Assembly: GCA_935421135.1 (NCBI GenBank)
Contig: OW285194.1
Span: forward strand, 6,212,376 to 6,276,375
DNA length: 64,000 nt
DNA from: Bugulina stolonifera
Taxonomy: Eukaryota; Bryozoa; Gymnolaemata; Cheilostomatida; Bugulidae
Reading direction: 5' to 3'
A model generated the notes under the pieces. That model searched no databases. It saw only the letters and a program-made list of their open reading frames with translations, and had not been told where the DNA came from. Of this stretch, positions 15,401-25,346 are shown piece after piece (the stretch's first letter is position 1; every line of letters starts with the position of its first letter). A program made the position numbers and the translations under genes.

Positions 15401-18400
15401 CTTTCCTCTCCTTTACTTTCTCGGTCAGAAAGGTCCTCAGCAAGATCCATAAAGTAACAATATTGATTTAAATAATCAAAGCGAGTAAAATCTTGGTCCC
15501 ACCATGTGCCTCCATGATAAGTCACGTGACTCCATTAGCAACGACTTTGAACGAAGTTTACACCTATTTATGCTGTACTGATTGCTAATTGGTTAGTAGA
15601 AAGTGAAAGAGCATGCTTCAATTAGTATAATAACATTGAAAGCTGAGAATCAGCATGGTAAGTTTCAGTTTAGCTTTTTGGACTTTGAGCGCTTATTGCG
15701 TGGAAGTCAATTCACCGCGCGATGTCCGATTCTGATAGCAGGGGTCACAATTACTGTTAGATTAAATTTAACCATTTCAATCCTTCTTCTTGTTTATTTC
15801 CTTTATTTCATTAATAGCAGCAGGAAAATCTCACTTATATACAAGCACGGCTATCTGTAGTATACAATAGGCGTATTGGGATATTGCACCGTGCAAGCTT
15901 ATAAATAGCAATCTGCGGCAATAACAATATATTTTATTCAATAATATAGCGCTAGCTATAACGCAAGGCAAGGCCTGGCAATAATAATATAAAGTATATT
16001 CACTTAGCGAGGGGATTTTCCTTCAGAGCAAGCACTAGTCACGCCTGAACGCTCAAGTTGTATTCGGATAGTTAGACCAGTGCTATATGAACCAGTACCA
16101 GTTTCCAAATACGCCTTATGTTTACATTGTAATTCTATGTTGTAGCGACATATTTAATGGGCTAAAATTAATTAGCAACTCGGACATAAACTATATGAAA
16201 CAGATTATTCTGGGTCAAGGACACAAGGCAGGAAGTAGGAAGTGTATGCACCACACTAGATGGAATACCAATAAAAGAATTAAAGGTTTGAGTTTGTAGA
16301 TATTTTCTGTGAGATAATCTGTGGTCTAAAACAACAGAGAACAAACATACAAGTACATGTATACTGCATATGCAATATTTTTCTAGGAAGAGTTCCATTT
16401 ATAAGCTGCAAAGAACTCAGTGCGTGGTTAATATCTCTAGAATTATCAAAACAGTTCCAGGTGGTTGAGCTCTAGGTTCCACAGAGCATAATCACAAGCG
16501 AATTGGACACACAATAACCCACTAGCTGTCATCTGTGGGAAACATAGCTTCTCTAATCAGCAGTGCCTCTGCACTGAGCCAACTGCAAAGAGACACCCCT
16601 GGAAACCCCAAACACATGGCTGCCTTGCTATGTCTAAGGAAATGTTCTGCCTATTTTAGCCTGTTTGCCACATGCTACACCCATGTACTTTTTGCAGTCC
16701 AATAATAATCTAATTATTATGCATGTAGATTATAAAGAAATGAAAGGAAGTGCGAAAAATAAAGAACCATCCGGATGCTTAAAACACGTTGACACGGCAA
16801 GACCAATTAAATGTGGTAAGATAATCCAACTGGGTTCTGCAATAAAAATAACAATATTTTCTAAGCAAAAAATATATGTTGAAATGTCTATTAATAGTTT
16901 TATATCTGTTGCACCATGTTGGAAGCTATCAGTGTTCACAGGGACAGGGCATACACACATTGATCTTTATCACTAATGAGAAATAGAAAACACTGCAGCA
17001 TGTTACATGTAATTCGCTAACCCAAACCAGGAAGAATATAACTGCTAATAGTAAATTGATTTAAAATAACTTATTGCAGTGGTTATTTAATTTACAGTGC
17101 AATTGTCAGAAAATCATACAAAGTGCTCTGGCTTTTATGGTTCATTTAACTATTTTTCACCTGAACCAACTAGGCTCCCACAGAATTATACATTGTGCCA
17201 TGTTACAGATTGCAAAGAGCTGTCAAACCAAGTACAAATAACGAAACTGAAGCCAGCGAAGCTCAGAAAAGCTGGATGGAGACCAGGAAAGGTCTTACAG
17301 AAACCTTGGTCTAGACGCCATATCAAACTGGCTGTCGCTGGAGATCCAAGGCCACTTTTCTCCTGCTATAAAAATGAAATAAACCATTTTAGCAGATTTC
17401 CAAAGCAAGATATAAAAAGGAAAAAAGAAGGGAAAGCCATAGTTCAACTTCCAAATCTAGCCAAAAGTCAATCATTGGGGTAATTTGCAGCTTGCACACA
17501 TTATCTTCCAAGTAGAGCTATTAAAACGAACGATAAACTAAAAGGAAACACAAAAAGATGAGGAAGTCCTTACCAACCCATAACTCATTTATAGCAGTGC
17601 CATATTTTCAATTATTTTCCAACTCTAAATGTTTTTGAAGATATGAAGAAGCACATTGTAGCAACAGAATAGAATAAAATATTTTAAACAATTTACATTG
17701 CTGATGTTTCAGTTTCAAAATCAAAGATGTTGAAAGCATAGAAGGATCTGAAGAAAGCAGAGGCAAAAGAAATCAGTCATACACATCAGTAATCTCCATT
17801 GTCGGTAGCAACAGTGATAATTTCAATAGACTGCGACAGCTTGTGGATTCAGACAACAGTGAAGGTGACCTCTTAGTTATAACTACTAAACACTACAGTA
17901 GTATAGTTAGCTCATATCTGCACTGACTAATACTACTCACCACATTTTCGGCTACCTGCTAGTTAAGTCAGTCCTGTTGTGAATGAAGTGTGTGAATATG
18001 AGTTGAAATAAAGCTATCAAGTTTTAGCTCCACTAGTTTGAAAATACCAGATCTTTAATGTTTACAAAATGATTCAAAAATTTGATGAAATTTTAAAAAT
18101 AAAGTTGAGGTCAAATAAACACAGAAAATATTATCAAAATAAAACGTAATCAATATGCTAGCGCAACAACCTTTTCAATTTTATTTATCCAGGTCAGCTT
18201 TGGTGGTTTAATCAACTACATTCATTTGGGAAGTAAATCTTGCCAGTTGTTTGTAAACTACATCGTAATTGTTGTTTTGCAAAAATATAGCACATAATTT
18301 TGTTTTGCTTGCAATACTTATTTATCAATTTAATCTACAGGTATATAATTTAGCATTTTGAAAATTACGCCGCCAATATAATTCAAATACTATTATAGTA

Positions 18401-18904
18401 TTTGAATTATATTGGCGGCGTAATAATAGGTGTCTTCGCGACCTCTTGGACGGACCCGAGTCGCAATAAAAATTACAAGATGGTCTTCTGACCAAGGCCA
18501 GAAGGGCTATTGGCCTAGGTATTGCTTGGCCGGACGAAACCACCCTTAGCTCATCAGCACACCTGATTTCTTCGCGCGAAAACAAGGATTTTGCTTGTGG
18601 CTCAGGCCGATGTGTTCGCTACCCTGTGACAGATGTGTGCCGGAAAATATTTTCGTAAATCGGCCTGGGCCTGAAGTTTAGGTCGCGAAGACACTTATAC
18701 ATACCTGTAATGTTTTTTGTAGCTCTGACAGCTGAAAGCTCCATGAGTTTGGATTCGTACAGCATGGAATTTTCTACAAGTACCTCAACTTCCAACACCT
18801 CTTCCTCATCATCAAAGACGGTCTCTGCCCAATCTTTTCCTCTCATTAAAAAGTCCTCCTACATCGCCGAAAAATCCAAGCGAAGTAATTCAGCCAAGTT
18901 TTAA
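480..18904 (+). CDS. Large multi-exon gene, unrecognised ~1,300-residue protein
   Basis: I do not recognise this protein. Exons read by eye: 480-579, 1174-1373, 1842-2077, 2385-2565, 2987-3143, 3811-3992, 4806-4967, 6001-6200, 6585-6638, 7223-7322, 7952-8021, 8062-8234, 8576-8713, 9120-9207, 9558-9602, 9775-9856, 10101-10206, 10521-10653, 11161-11505, 11829-11925, 12231-12404, 12796-12861, 16729-16815, 17098-17479, 17713-17864, 18723-18904 (TAA). Almost every neighbouring pair agrees in splice phase, which supports a single gene. The join 12404/12796 does not, so an exon there is missing or misdrawn, and the ends at 1373 and 8021/8062 are uncertain. The N-terminal third is basic and Ser/Pro-rich (GERALGYTAINTKK, RRKSLVDYSYPTD). 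The middle looks helical and charged, with helices such as SRSEILYSNITRLSRRLTLI. Two short exons encode WKKGWKDV and QWKDVG. The C terminus is Ser/Thr-rich and ends KSKRSNSAKF. No signal peptide, membrane span or enzyme motif is evident. Confidence 0.72.
4205..4440. repeat. GC-rich interspersed-repeat-like segment in an intron
   Basis: About 235 bases of strikingly GC-rich sequence (for example GGGTGGGTCGGGTACTCACC and CCTGGGGACCCAATACC) sit inside an otherwise AT-rich intron of the large gene. It has no coding continuity with the flanking exons. The compositional jump suggests an inserted repeat, but I see no terminal repeats and no second copy in this window. Confidence 0.4.
5163..5950. mobile_element. 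hAT-like non-autonomous DNA transposon (MITE)
   Basis: The element begins CATACTTGCCAAG and ends with its inverse, CTTGGCAAGTATG. It is flanked by a perfect 8-bp direct repeat, TCTGTCAT (5155-5162 and 5951-5958). Eight-base target duplications with short inverted termini are typical of the hAT superfamily. The 788 bp hold no transposase frame. The right end is rich in CCCGGG. It lies in the intron between the exons ending at 4967 and beginning at 6001. Confidence 0.85.
10896..10970 (+). repeat. tRNA-derived SINE-like segment
   Basis: The sequence has a tRNA-like A box (GGCCTAGTTGTTAAGC) followed about 25 bases later by a degenerate B box (CCCAGGATCAATTCT). It cannot fold as a complete functional tRNA as written and lies in an intron, so a SINE head is the better reading. 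Confidence 0.5.
12415..12560. repeat. AT-rich imperfect tandem repeat
   Basis: Several imperfect copies of a phrase like ACTAATGATTAT(GATTACTAATCTA) follow each other inside an intron of the large gene. Units vary in length, so this is a degenerate minisatellite and not coding. Confidence 0.5.
12862..13173 (+). other. Intronic stretch without recognised content
   Basis: AT-rich intron sequence between the exon ending at 12861 and the left end of the 2.6-kb transposon. Nothing recognisable was seen. Confidence 0.4.
13174..15751 (-). mobile_element. 2.58-kb TIR transposon, copy 1
   Basis: The ends are inverted repeats: the left begins ATTGTGACCCCTGCTATCAG and the right ends with the inverse, CTGATAGCAGGGGTCACAAT. 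A second copy in opposite orientation is at 23586-26140. The stretch encoding MHKLITKPSITSFTVE differs from the other copy at only 4 of 70 residues. The flanking dinucleotides are CA on the left and TA on the right; the other copy has TA on both sides, suggesting a TA target with one mutated flank. No full-length transposase was recognised. A tRNA-like segment lies inside. It sits in an intron of the large gene, between exons 12796-12861 and 16729-16815. Confidence 0.85.
13965..14035 (-). repeat. tRNA-like SINE head inside transposon copy 1
   Basis: On the minus strand this reads as an A-box-like GGTAATGGTTAAGCATG followed by a B-box-like AGAGTTCAAATCT. The same segment is present at the matching place in transposon copy 2 (25276-25346), so it was part of the element before it multiplied. 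Confidence 0.6.
15866..16073 (+). repeat. Interspersed repeat family R, copy 1
   Basis: Starts AATAGGCGTATTGGGATATTG and contains ATAAATAGCAATCTGC, AATAACAATATATTTTATTC, then CACGCCTGAACGCTC near its right end. The same order of phrases occurs inverted at 43651-43860, and its first half recurs at 31393-31487. No coding potential is seen. It is probably a short non-autonomous element, but target duplications were not identified. Confidence 0.65.
18364..18424. repeat. Perfect 61-bp palindrome (30-bp arms, 1-base centre)
   Basis: The arm ATTACGCCGCCAATATAATT... (18364-18393) is followed by a single T (18394) and its exact inverse complement (18395-18424). A perfect 30-bp stem with essentially no loop can form a cruciform in DNA or a hairpin in RNA. 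It lies in the last intron of the large gene and directly abuts the left end of the MITE at about 18427. Confidence 0.95.
18427..18698. mobile_element. MITE family M, copy A
   Basis: The termini are inverted: GTGTCTTCGCGACCT at the left and AGGTCGCGAAGACAC at the right. About 270 bp, without a transposase. Internal phrases such as CGGCCTGGGC and CCCTGTGACAGATGTGTGCC recur, inverted, in the partial copy at 41833-41932. Related elements with the same kind of ends lie at 45208-45487 and 61957-62182. It lies in the last intron of the large gene and ends just upstream of its final exon. Confidence 0.85.
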
Positions 18905-20430
18905 CTCCCAAAGACCATTACAATATTGTATTTACATGTATATGTACTACATGTATATTGACTACTATCTGCTGCTCTGCTCATCCTATTTACGCGTAGT
19001 TATTAAATTAAATATATATGTAGGGCAGTAGTGATAACAAACACTAACTTAATCTAGGAGTTGTCACTCATGATTGTGTTTATGAAAACCCCAAAGGTAA
19101 TAGAGCCTTATGCCCTTGCTCCACTGGCAGCATACAACAGCCAACTTCTATAAAGTTGGTGGCAGCGATGGGGTGCTGAGAGATCCACTGCTCCTTGCGG
19201 TGATGGAATGTTAAAAAAAGCTATGCTTATTGGATGATTATTAGTTTAGTTCATCAGTGGACTGGTACTACCCATTGCCTATTTATAGAGCCAGCTCAAC
19301 AAACAACAGAGTTGCTTCACTAAAGCTCTCGGCCTCTCGTGTAGCTGAGCCTTACCACTGTTCTAATATTGTATCGGAATTGGGCAGCTGTTAAGCAGAG
19401 TACCACAACACTATCCTATGATATTACATCTATGCAAAAAATATATCCTATACATCAAATATAACTATTTGGAGTTGTCTTGACTTATGTTATTAATAGA
19501 AAACTTTAGGACTATGAATACTACTTTCCTTCTGTCAGTTAGCAGCGTAAATGAACAAAGGTACATTTGTTAGTTGTCACACACTGAGAGATCTCTAAGG
19601 AAAATAAAATATCATTTTTAGCAACTGGCTGCAACTCCGCTGTTGCCTTTGTGCTTGTCTATCTTAACTTGGGGAAAAGATATTTGCAAGTTTTAATGTT
19701 AATCTTTAAGTTTTGTAATGGAAGTCAAATAGCATAATTTTTTATTTGGTATTACAACAAAAATTCACCTTGAATTGAATACATCATTGCACTAAACATA
19801 TTTACATGTACAATTTAGCATCATCTCATGAAAATATTATTTTCATGCGAAAATGCTAAATTGGTGAAAGAGACGATTTGAATTGTTAAAATCTGTTAAA
19901 ATATGTTAAATGCTCTGGTTTCTTGTTATTCTGTATTTATCTCTTGTTATGTGTATGCATGCGTATGTAGGCTACATTATTTAGTTTTACAGTAGCATCA
20001 TTAATTGACTGCCAAAACAAAAGTGCTATTGGGAGCCACTATTCTCTTCTATAGATGTATTCAATGAGCATTCTAACATAACAATATAGTCAGTGCTGGT
20101 TAATTATTAAATGGCAAGACAGTAACTAATGCTGCTCTCTCTGGTATAGACAGAGACAGTCAGTAATAGAAAACAGAATCATAACAGTATTAATTAGTTT
20201 TATGATCAAACTGTATTAAGTATAGAGCACATACTATAAGCTAACAGATCTTTACTACTATTCAAAACGGAAACCTGTGGGTTTCCTTCATGGAACACAA
20301 CATACACAAATGAGTCCGAGTTTACTACAAACTGTAATAATAAATACAATGTATATTATGTTGATATTGTTATTATTTTACACTGCTGTGTGTACATACA
20401 ATTTGTATTCCGATGTTGAACTATGTGAGG
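18905..20430. other. Intergenic region between convergent genes
   Basis: AT-rich DNA between the TAA of the large gene (18904) and the stop codon of the metalloproteinase (20433-20431 on the minus strand). It must hold the 3' ends of both transcripts. ATTAAA-like sequence occurs near 19000 but no signal could be assigned firmly. No coding exon was recognised. Confidence 0.45.
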
Positions 20431-21982
20431 CTAACCTCGTCTTCTGTTACTATGAGGTCTGTATCTTGGTATATGACCCCGTGGAGGATAATTTGGTCCC
20501 TGGGGATTTCGGTTTGGAGCTGGAGTAGCAGGCTTTGGAGTAGGTCTTGGTGCAAATGGCCTTTGGGTACGCCTTGGGGCTGGTCGGGGACTAGGTCTCC
20601 GCTATAACAAAAATAGCATTACATGTAAATAAATTGACCACCGCTGATTTTACCACCTAAGCATTAATTTCTTCAACTTTTTCGTTGCAGTTGCATAAAA
20701 TCATGGAGATTAATAATACTTTTACTCAGAAAAAAATTTTGAATAGCTGTTGTTTTAAAACATGGTAACGGAATATGCCATAGTTTCATTTACATGTATA
20801 TGTAGAATATTTATATTGTGCTCATCGAAATACCTGGGAATTTCCCCCTCTGTACAGAGAGGTGATACCATTGTAGTCATCCCAGTGAAGTTGATTTTCA
20901 TTTTGTCCAACACCAGAATGATACATGATAGCATCTCTATTTGTAGAGTGATGCAGTCCAAGGTTGTGACCCATCTCATGGCAAATTGCCCATGTTAGTG
21001 AAACACCTAAAGGTATGTAGTAAAAATGTACATTATACAATATAGGGTAATGCACTGTAAAAATTAGTATATTTTACATGTACATCTTTCAACTGCATAG
21101 CTTATTTTGAACTTTAATATATTATTGAGCTTTTTATATCAACGCTGCAACTTGTAAAAGTCTCAAAAAGCAACCACATATCATTGTTTTTTATATCCAT
21201 CAATAAACAGCTAGTGTAGCCTAAATAAATAATGCAGTAAATCGATGCCTGTTTGACTTAAAAAGCATTCTGCAAGTCTTGGTTGCACTAGAACATTATG
21301 AAAAAATATAGTATCTTCAATGTTTCTGTTAAGCTTTCACCATTGCTCACCATGACCAGGAGTGTCTTTGCTTTTCTTCCATTGCTCGTCCTGATCCAGA
21401 TCCAAATACGAAGAGAAGTCATCATACGGTTTGGGAGAAAATCCTAACCCAACTGTACCCCAAGCTCCATCAATATACTTGATGGAAATAGCTATATTCC
21501 CTTTCGTACCTCTGGGAGCAAGCTGGATGCTAAGGCTTGCTGGTACAGACCACATCTAAAAGTTAAAGTATGTTAGTATAGCAAGTTTTGGGATACATGT
21601 TGGTAGCCTTAATTTCTCGCCTGGTAAAGCGGTGAGAAGGTAATTTGATCATTATAAGAGAATTTAGGCATGTGACTTCAAAAGTGCAATAAACCCAACT
21701 CCCTAATAGTTCATATTATGTTACATGTCTGTAATAGCTTACTGCGGCACATTTATCTGCAATGTTCTGAATGTCAGTAATGCTAAACCCTCTCGGTGAA
21801 TTGGCTACACTTATGGTTAGAGGCATGTTCTCCTGTGGCCAGATAACGCTACCAAGACGAGCCCATCTCTTCATTCTATCACTGTTTCCACATATAGCTC
21901 GTGGTGCTGCTACTGATATTATGGCTGCTACCCCAATGGTTACCACCAGTACTTTGGTGCACAGGCTGGTAGTTGTCGTCAT
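20431..21982 (-). CDS. Secreted matrix metalloproteinase-like matrixin without prodomain
   Basis: Four exons in transcript order, 21982-21743, 21555-21351, 21006-20834 and 20601-20431, join in phase to 262 residues. Residues 1 to about 31 form a hydrophobic signal peptide. The zinc-binding motif HEMGHNLGLHH (158-168) and the Met-turn AIMY (M176, eight residues after the third histidine) are classical for MMPs, so a zinc endopeptidase acting outside the cell is expected. The sequence goes from the signal peptide almost directly to the start of the catalytic domain (WARLGSVIWPQENMPLTI); no propeptide or PRCGxPD cysteine switch is present. Where MMPs usually carry structural-zinc histidines this protein reads VGLGF and YLDLDQDEQW. 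Residues 207-262 are a Pro/Arg-rich tail (PRPTPKPATPAPNRNPQG) and no hemopexin domain follows. The start ATG has a good context and lies eight bases after a splice acceptor. Confidence 0.9.
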
Positions 21983-22726
21983 TTTGAGCTAAAGTATTTA
22001 AACAATAGCAGAGATGAAGGACTACTGTATAACTTTGTTTTTGCCAAACGTGATTAAAATTTAATGAGGAGTCAACTAAACATCAAACAAACAAGTGTTG
22101 GCCAAAGTCTTGTTAGGCTTAGACCTTAGCAAAAAACATTTGTACAAGTTTTTTTTTCATCCCTAGTTACTTGCGTGCATTAGTACTATTAAGTTTACAG
22201 CAATGGAGAGGCAGAATATATAGTAATAAGCTATAATTTAAATGTATGCACAGTGACAACAAATAATATAGCAATGAATGTATTGGCTCCTTTCTGTATA
22301 ACATTGTTGGATGATTATGTACTAACAGAGGTTGTAGAGGGCTCTTAAGACAACACATTGTACAGACAACTCCAGGGTCTATAAGCAAGATCCATCCTAT
22401 AGAGAAGTAGTATAGGTAGTTTATAAAAGAGCTGCCTACGTTTTACCTTGTAAATTGTTTGCCCTGACCTTAAACCCCAGCCACAATATTACATATAAAA
22501 AAAATTTACATAAATTCAGTACTCGTTCCTTACTGGCCGAGGCATAACACTCTTTCAGAGTTTAGAAAAATCTTTGAGAATAGTCACCCAATCAGCCCTA
22601 GATAAGAAGTGAACCTAATAATCGCTATTTACCCTGAATGTAGTTAATAATTTTAAATTGTCTAATGTTCCCCTGATCAATTCCTACAATGATTATTTCT
22701 AACCATCTGATATAGTAATATCTTAC

Positions 22727-22855
22727 CTGTATAGAATGAGTGCAACCCAGGCTATGCTGATATAACAAGAACAAAGTCTACAGCTTCTACACTGTATTAC
22801 CAAGTTCTGTAGACCGAGATCTGTGAGCTGTTCTACTGCAAGAACACCTTATATA
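22727..22855 (-). promoter_or_regulatory. Putative TATA box and untranslated first exon of the metalloproteinase
   Basis: On the minus strand TATATAAG lies at 22855-22848. A transcript starting some 30 bases downstream would reach a good splice donor (CAG|GTAAGA) at 22727/22726. A matching acceptor (TACTTTAG) lies just before the ATG at 21982. This arrangement supports a short non-coding first exon and an intron of about 0.7 kb in the 5' leader. Confidence 0.55.
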
Positions 22856-22859
22856 TGAA

Positions 22860-23585
22860 CTACACAGAATGATGTAAGAGATCATCCTGCTTTAAACAAA
22901 TCGCAAGCAGGACGTTTAATCTGATATAGTGATACTGAGTGGTCTAATCTGTTCTGCTTGAATATTGAAAGCGATTCGATTGGTTTGCGAAGCCATTGGG
23001 TGAAGATTACAAACTAGAGACAAAGCTATGATTTTGCAATAGGATTATCCCCTAATGGGCGACTAGCTTGTAGCCTAGTTATAGTTTCTATGGTCCTATC
23101 TGTTCCTGCTCAACAATCTCATAGCTATCGGTGTTAGACTACAACAGTAATAAACCTTATAAATGTGCAGAGCATAGCATGCTGTGGCAGGTTTTATAAT
23201 CACTAGATGAAAACTAACTAATTATATCTAGACATGAAATATTGCCCACACAGTTGGTACTGTCATTATTATACATACTGTACAGCATGATAGCCTAAAG
23301 TACATGTGAAATCTCATCTGAGGTTCAACATTCATCTGATTAATGATCTAAAAAAGTTTATGTTTGTGTAAATTTGATGTCACTTAATTTCTTATGTTTA
23401 GTTACTGCCTCAAATAAATCTATCTTGTTAATGTTGTGTAGGCTGCATGAAATTACATCAGCCTCTTTTAAACTTCCATTTACGTATGTGTATCTAATGT
23501 AGTCCTAACTTCTAGATGATTCCATTCATCCAACATTAAAAATTATAAAATTTTATCTTGCATGCAATTTATTTTAGGTTTATTA
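22860..23585. other. Intergenic, nothing recognised
   Basis: AT-rich DNA upstream of the metalloproteinase promoter, ending at the inverted transposon copy. No exon, RNA gene or repeat was recognised. Confidence 0.4.
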
Positions 23586-24227
23586 ATTGTGACCCCTGCT
23601 ATCAGAATCGGACATCGCGCGGTGAATTGACTTCCACGCAATAAGCGCTCAAAGTCCAAAAAGCTAAACTGAAACTCACCATGCTGATTCTCAGCTTTCA
23701 ATGTTATTATACTAATTGAAGCATGCTCTTTCACTTTCTACTAACCAATTAGCAATCAGTACAGCACAAATAGGTGTAAACTTCGTTCGGAGTCACGTGA
23801 TTTATCATGGAGGCACATGGTGGGACCAGGATTTTACTGCTTTGATTATTTAAATCAATATTGTTACTTTATGGATCTTGCTGATGATCTTTCTGACCGA
23901 GTAAGTAGTGGAGAGGAAAGAGACTAGCTTTATGCCATTAATTTAGGTGTGGCTACACACACCTGAGGCCCAGGATGGCCCTGATATACTGGGAGATATT
24001 GATAATAATAGCGTAAAAATGGTGAAAATTCTTCAAAATTATAACTATCAATAATCCTGTTGTTAAAGACTTTTGAGTGATTTCAAGATGCATAAGCTTA
24101 TTACCAAGCCAAGCATTACCAGTTTTACTGTTGAAATTATTCAGTTTGTGAGAGATGTGCTCACAGCTCTTGACCAGCCATTACTAGATCTCCTAAAATT
24201 TATTAAGCAAAATCTCTCCTACAATAG

Positions 24228-24859
24228 TCAATTCTGTCTGCTTCTACTAATTCCCACAAGGCCAAGAAGAGAAAATACTTTGTAAAGATTTCCATTATGA
24301 AGGTGAGCAACTATTTCATCAATCAAATGGTTAGTATGACTTTAGGCTACCTGAATTATAGGCTGAGGCTATTCCACTAGTAAAGATAAAGTTTGGCTCA
24401 TACTTCAAAATTAGTTCTGCTGTAATATCCATGTGTACTACACATACATGTGACTTACCACATATCCTACCCTCTTCATCCTATTTGAGTAACCAATGTA
24501 CATCACATGTACATTACATTAGAATCAATAATATAGGTTGAAAACTCACATAAGTGAGTATCTACATGTACATGTATTTATCTTAAGTTATTAAGTAAAA
24601 CAATTCATGTCCAAGGTATCCATCACTATTTGTAGGAACATCAATCTGTTGCCAGGCTTCTATGTGTATGAACAGCAGTGGGACGTCTCCTCTATTTCTA
24701 GCCTTGTCAAGTCATTATAAGGAGTATGGTACGACTCCCTTCAACTTCAGCGACTTCAAGTTACAACATCAAAGCAGTCAACTTTGGCCAAGCTTATTGT
24801 GGACTTCCTGAATGCAGTCGGCTCTATCCATGCACTAGCCCTCATAGGATGGGTTCCAG
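24228..24859 (+). pseudogene. Exon-like coding blocks inside the TIR transposon
   Basis: Block 1 (24228-24302) follows a pyrimidine-rich acceptor and encodes a basic stretch, SHKAKKRKYFVKISIMK, ending at a GTGAGC donor. Block 2 (about 24720-24859) encodes KLIVDFLNAVGSIHALALIG and ends at a CAG|GTAAGT donor. The same blocks exist in transposon copy 1, where block 2 shows mostly conservative changes. They could be remnants of the element's own gene or captured host exons. I do not recognise the protein family, and the reading frame between the blocks is unclear. Confidence 0.4.
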
Positions 24860-25275
24860 GTAAGTTGACTTTCTACAGGCATCAAACCTTCTCTTACTGA
24901 TATAATTTTCATTATCATCGATTCCAGATTGGGCCTCTATTGCTAAAAAGCAAAGATGATAGCAGATTACATAAGTCCGTCGCATTACAGATTATACCCA
25001 AATATTGTAATACGTAGGTACACTGCATTATTATACATGTATCACATTGCTCTAATACTGCAGTAGTAAACATACACATAGTTTGAATCTACTAGCATTA
25101 TACACTTACATGTATTTTATCTGTCTCCCATAACCTCTGCCGTCCTCCTTCAAGTACTAAAGTGCAGTGATCATTTCCAAAAAACTAGCAGTAAAAAGCT
25201 TTGTGGCAAAGCTATGCATACATCAGCTATCAGCTTTCAGTATCTTGTTGTATGACTGCACATGTTTTGTGATAG

Positions 25276-25346
25276 CTAGCAAGTCACAGTGGGGTAATGG
25301 TTAAGCATGTGGGTTTGTAATCTGGAGGTCCAGAGTTCAAATCTAG
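25276..25346 (+). repeat. tRNA-like SINE head inside transposon copy 2
   Basis: A-box-like GGTAATGGTTAAGCATG and B-box-like AGAGTTCAAATCT lie about 35 bases apart. It matches the segment at 13965-14035 in copy 1. A functional tRNA is unlikely because no acceptor stem is evident. Confidence 0.6.

Noticed and set aside
15603..15860. Open frame starting MKEHASISIITLKAE, also present at 23543-23734
   Set aside because: It lies mostly in the end of the TIR transposon and runs past its border in both copies with different tails, so it is not a conserved gene.
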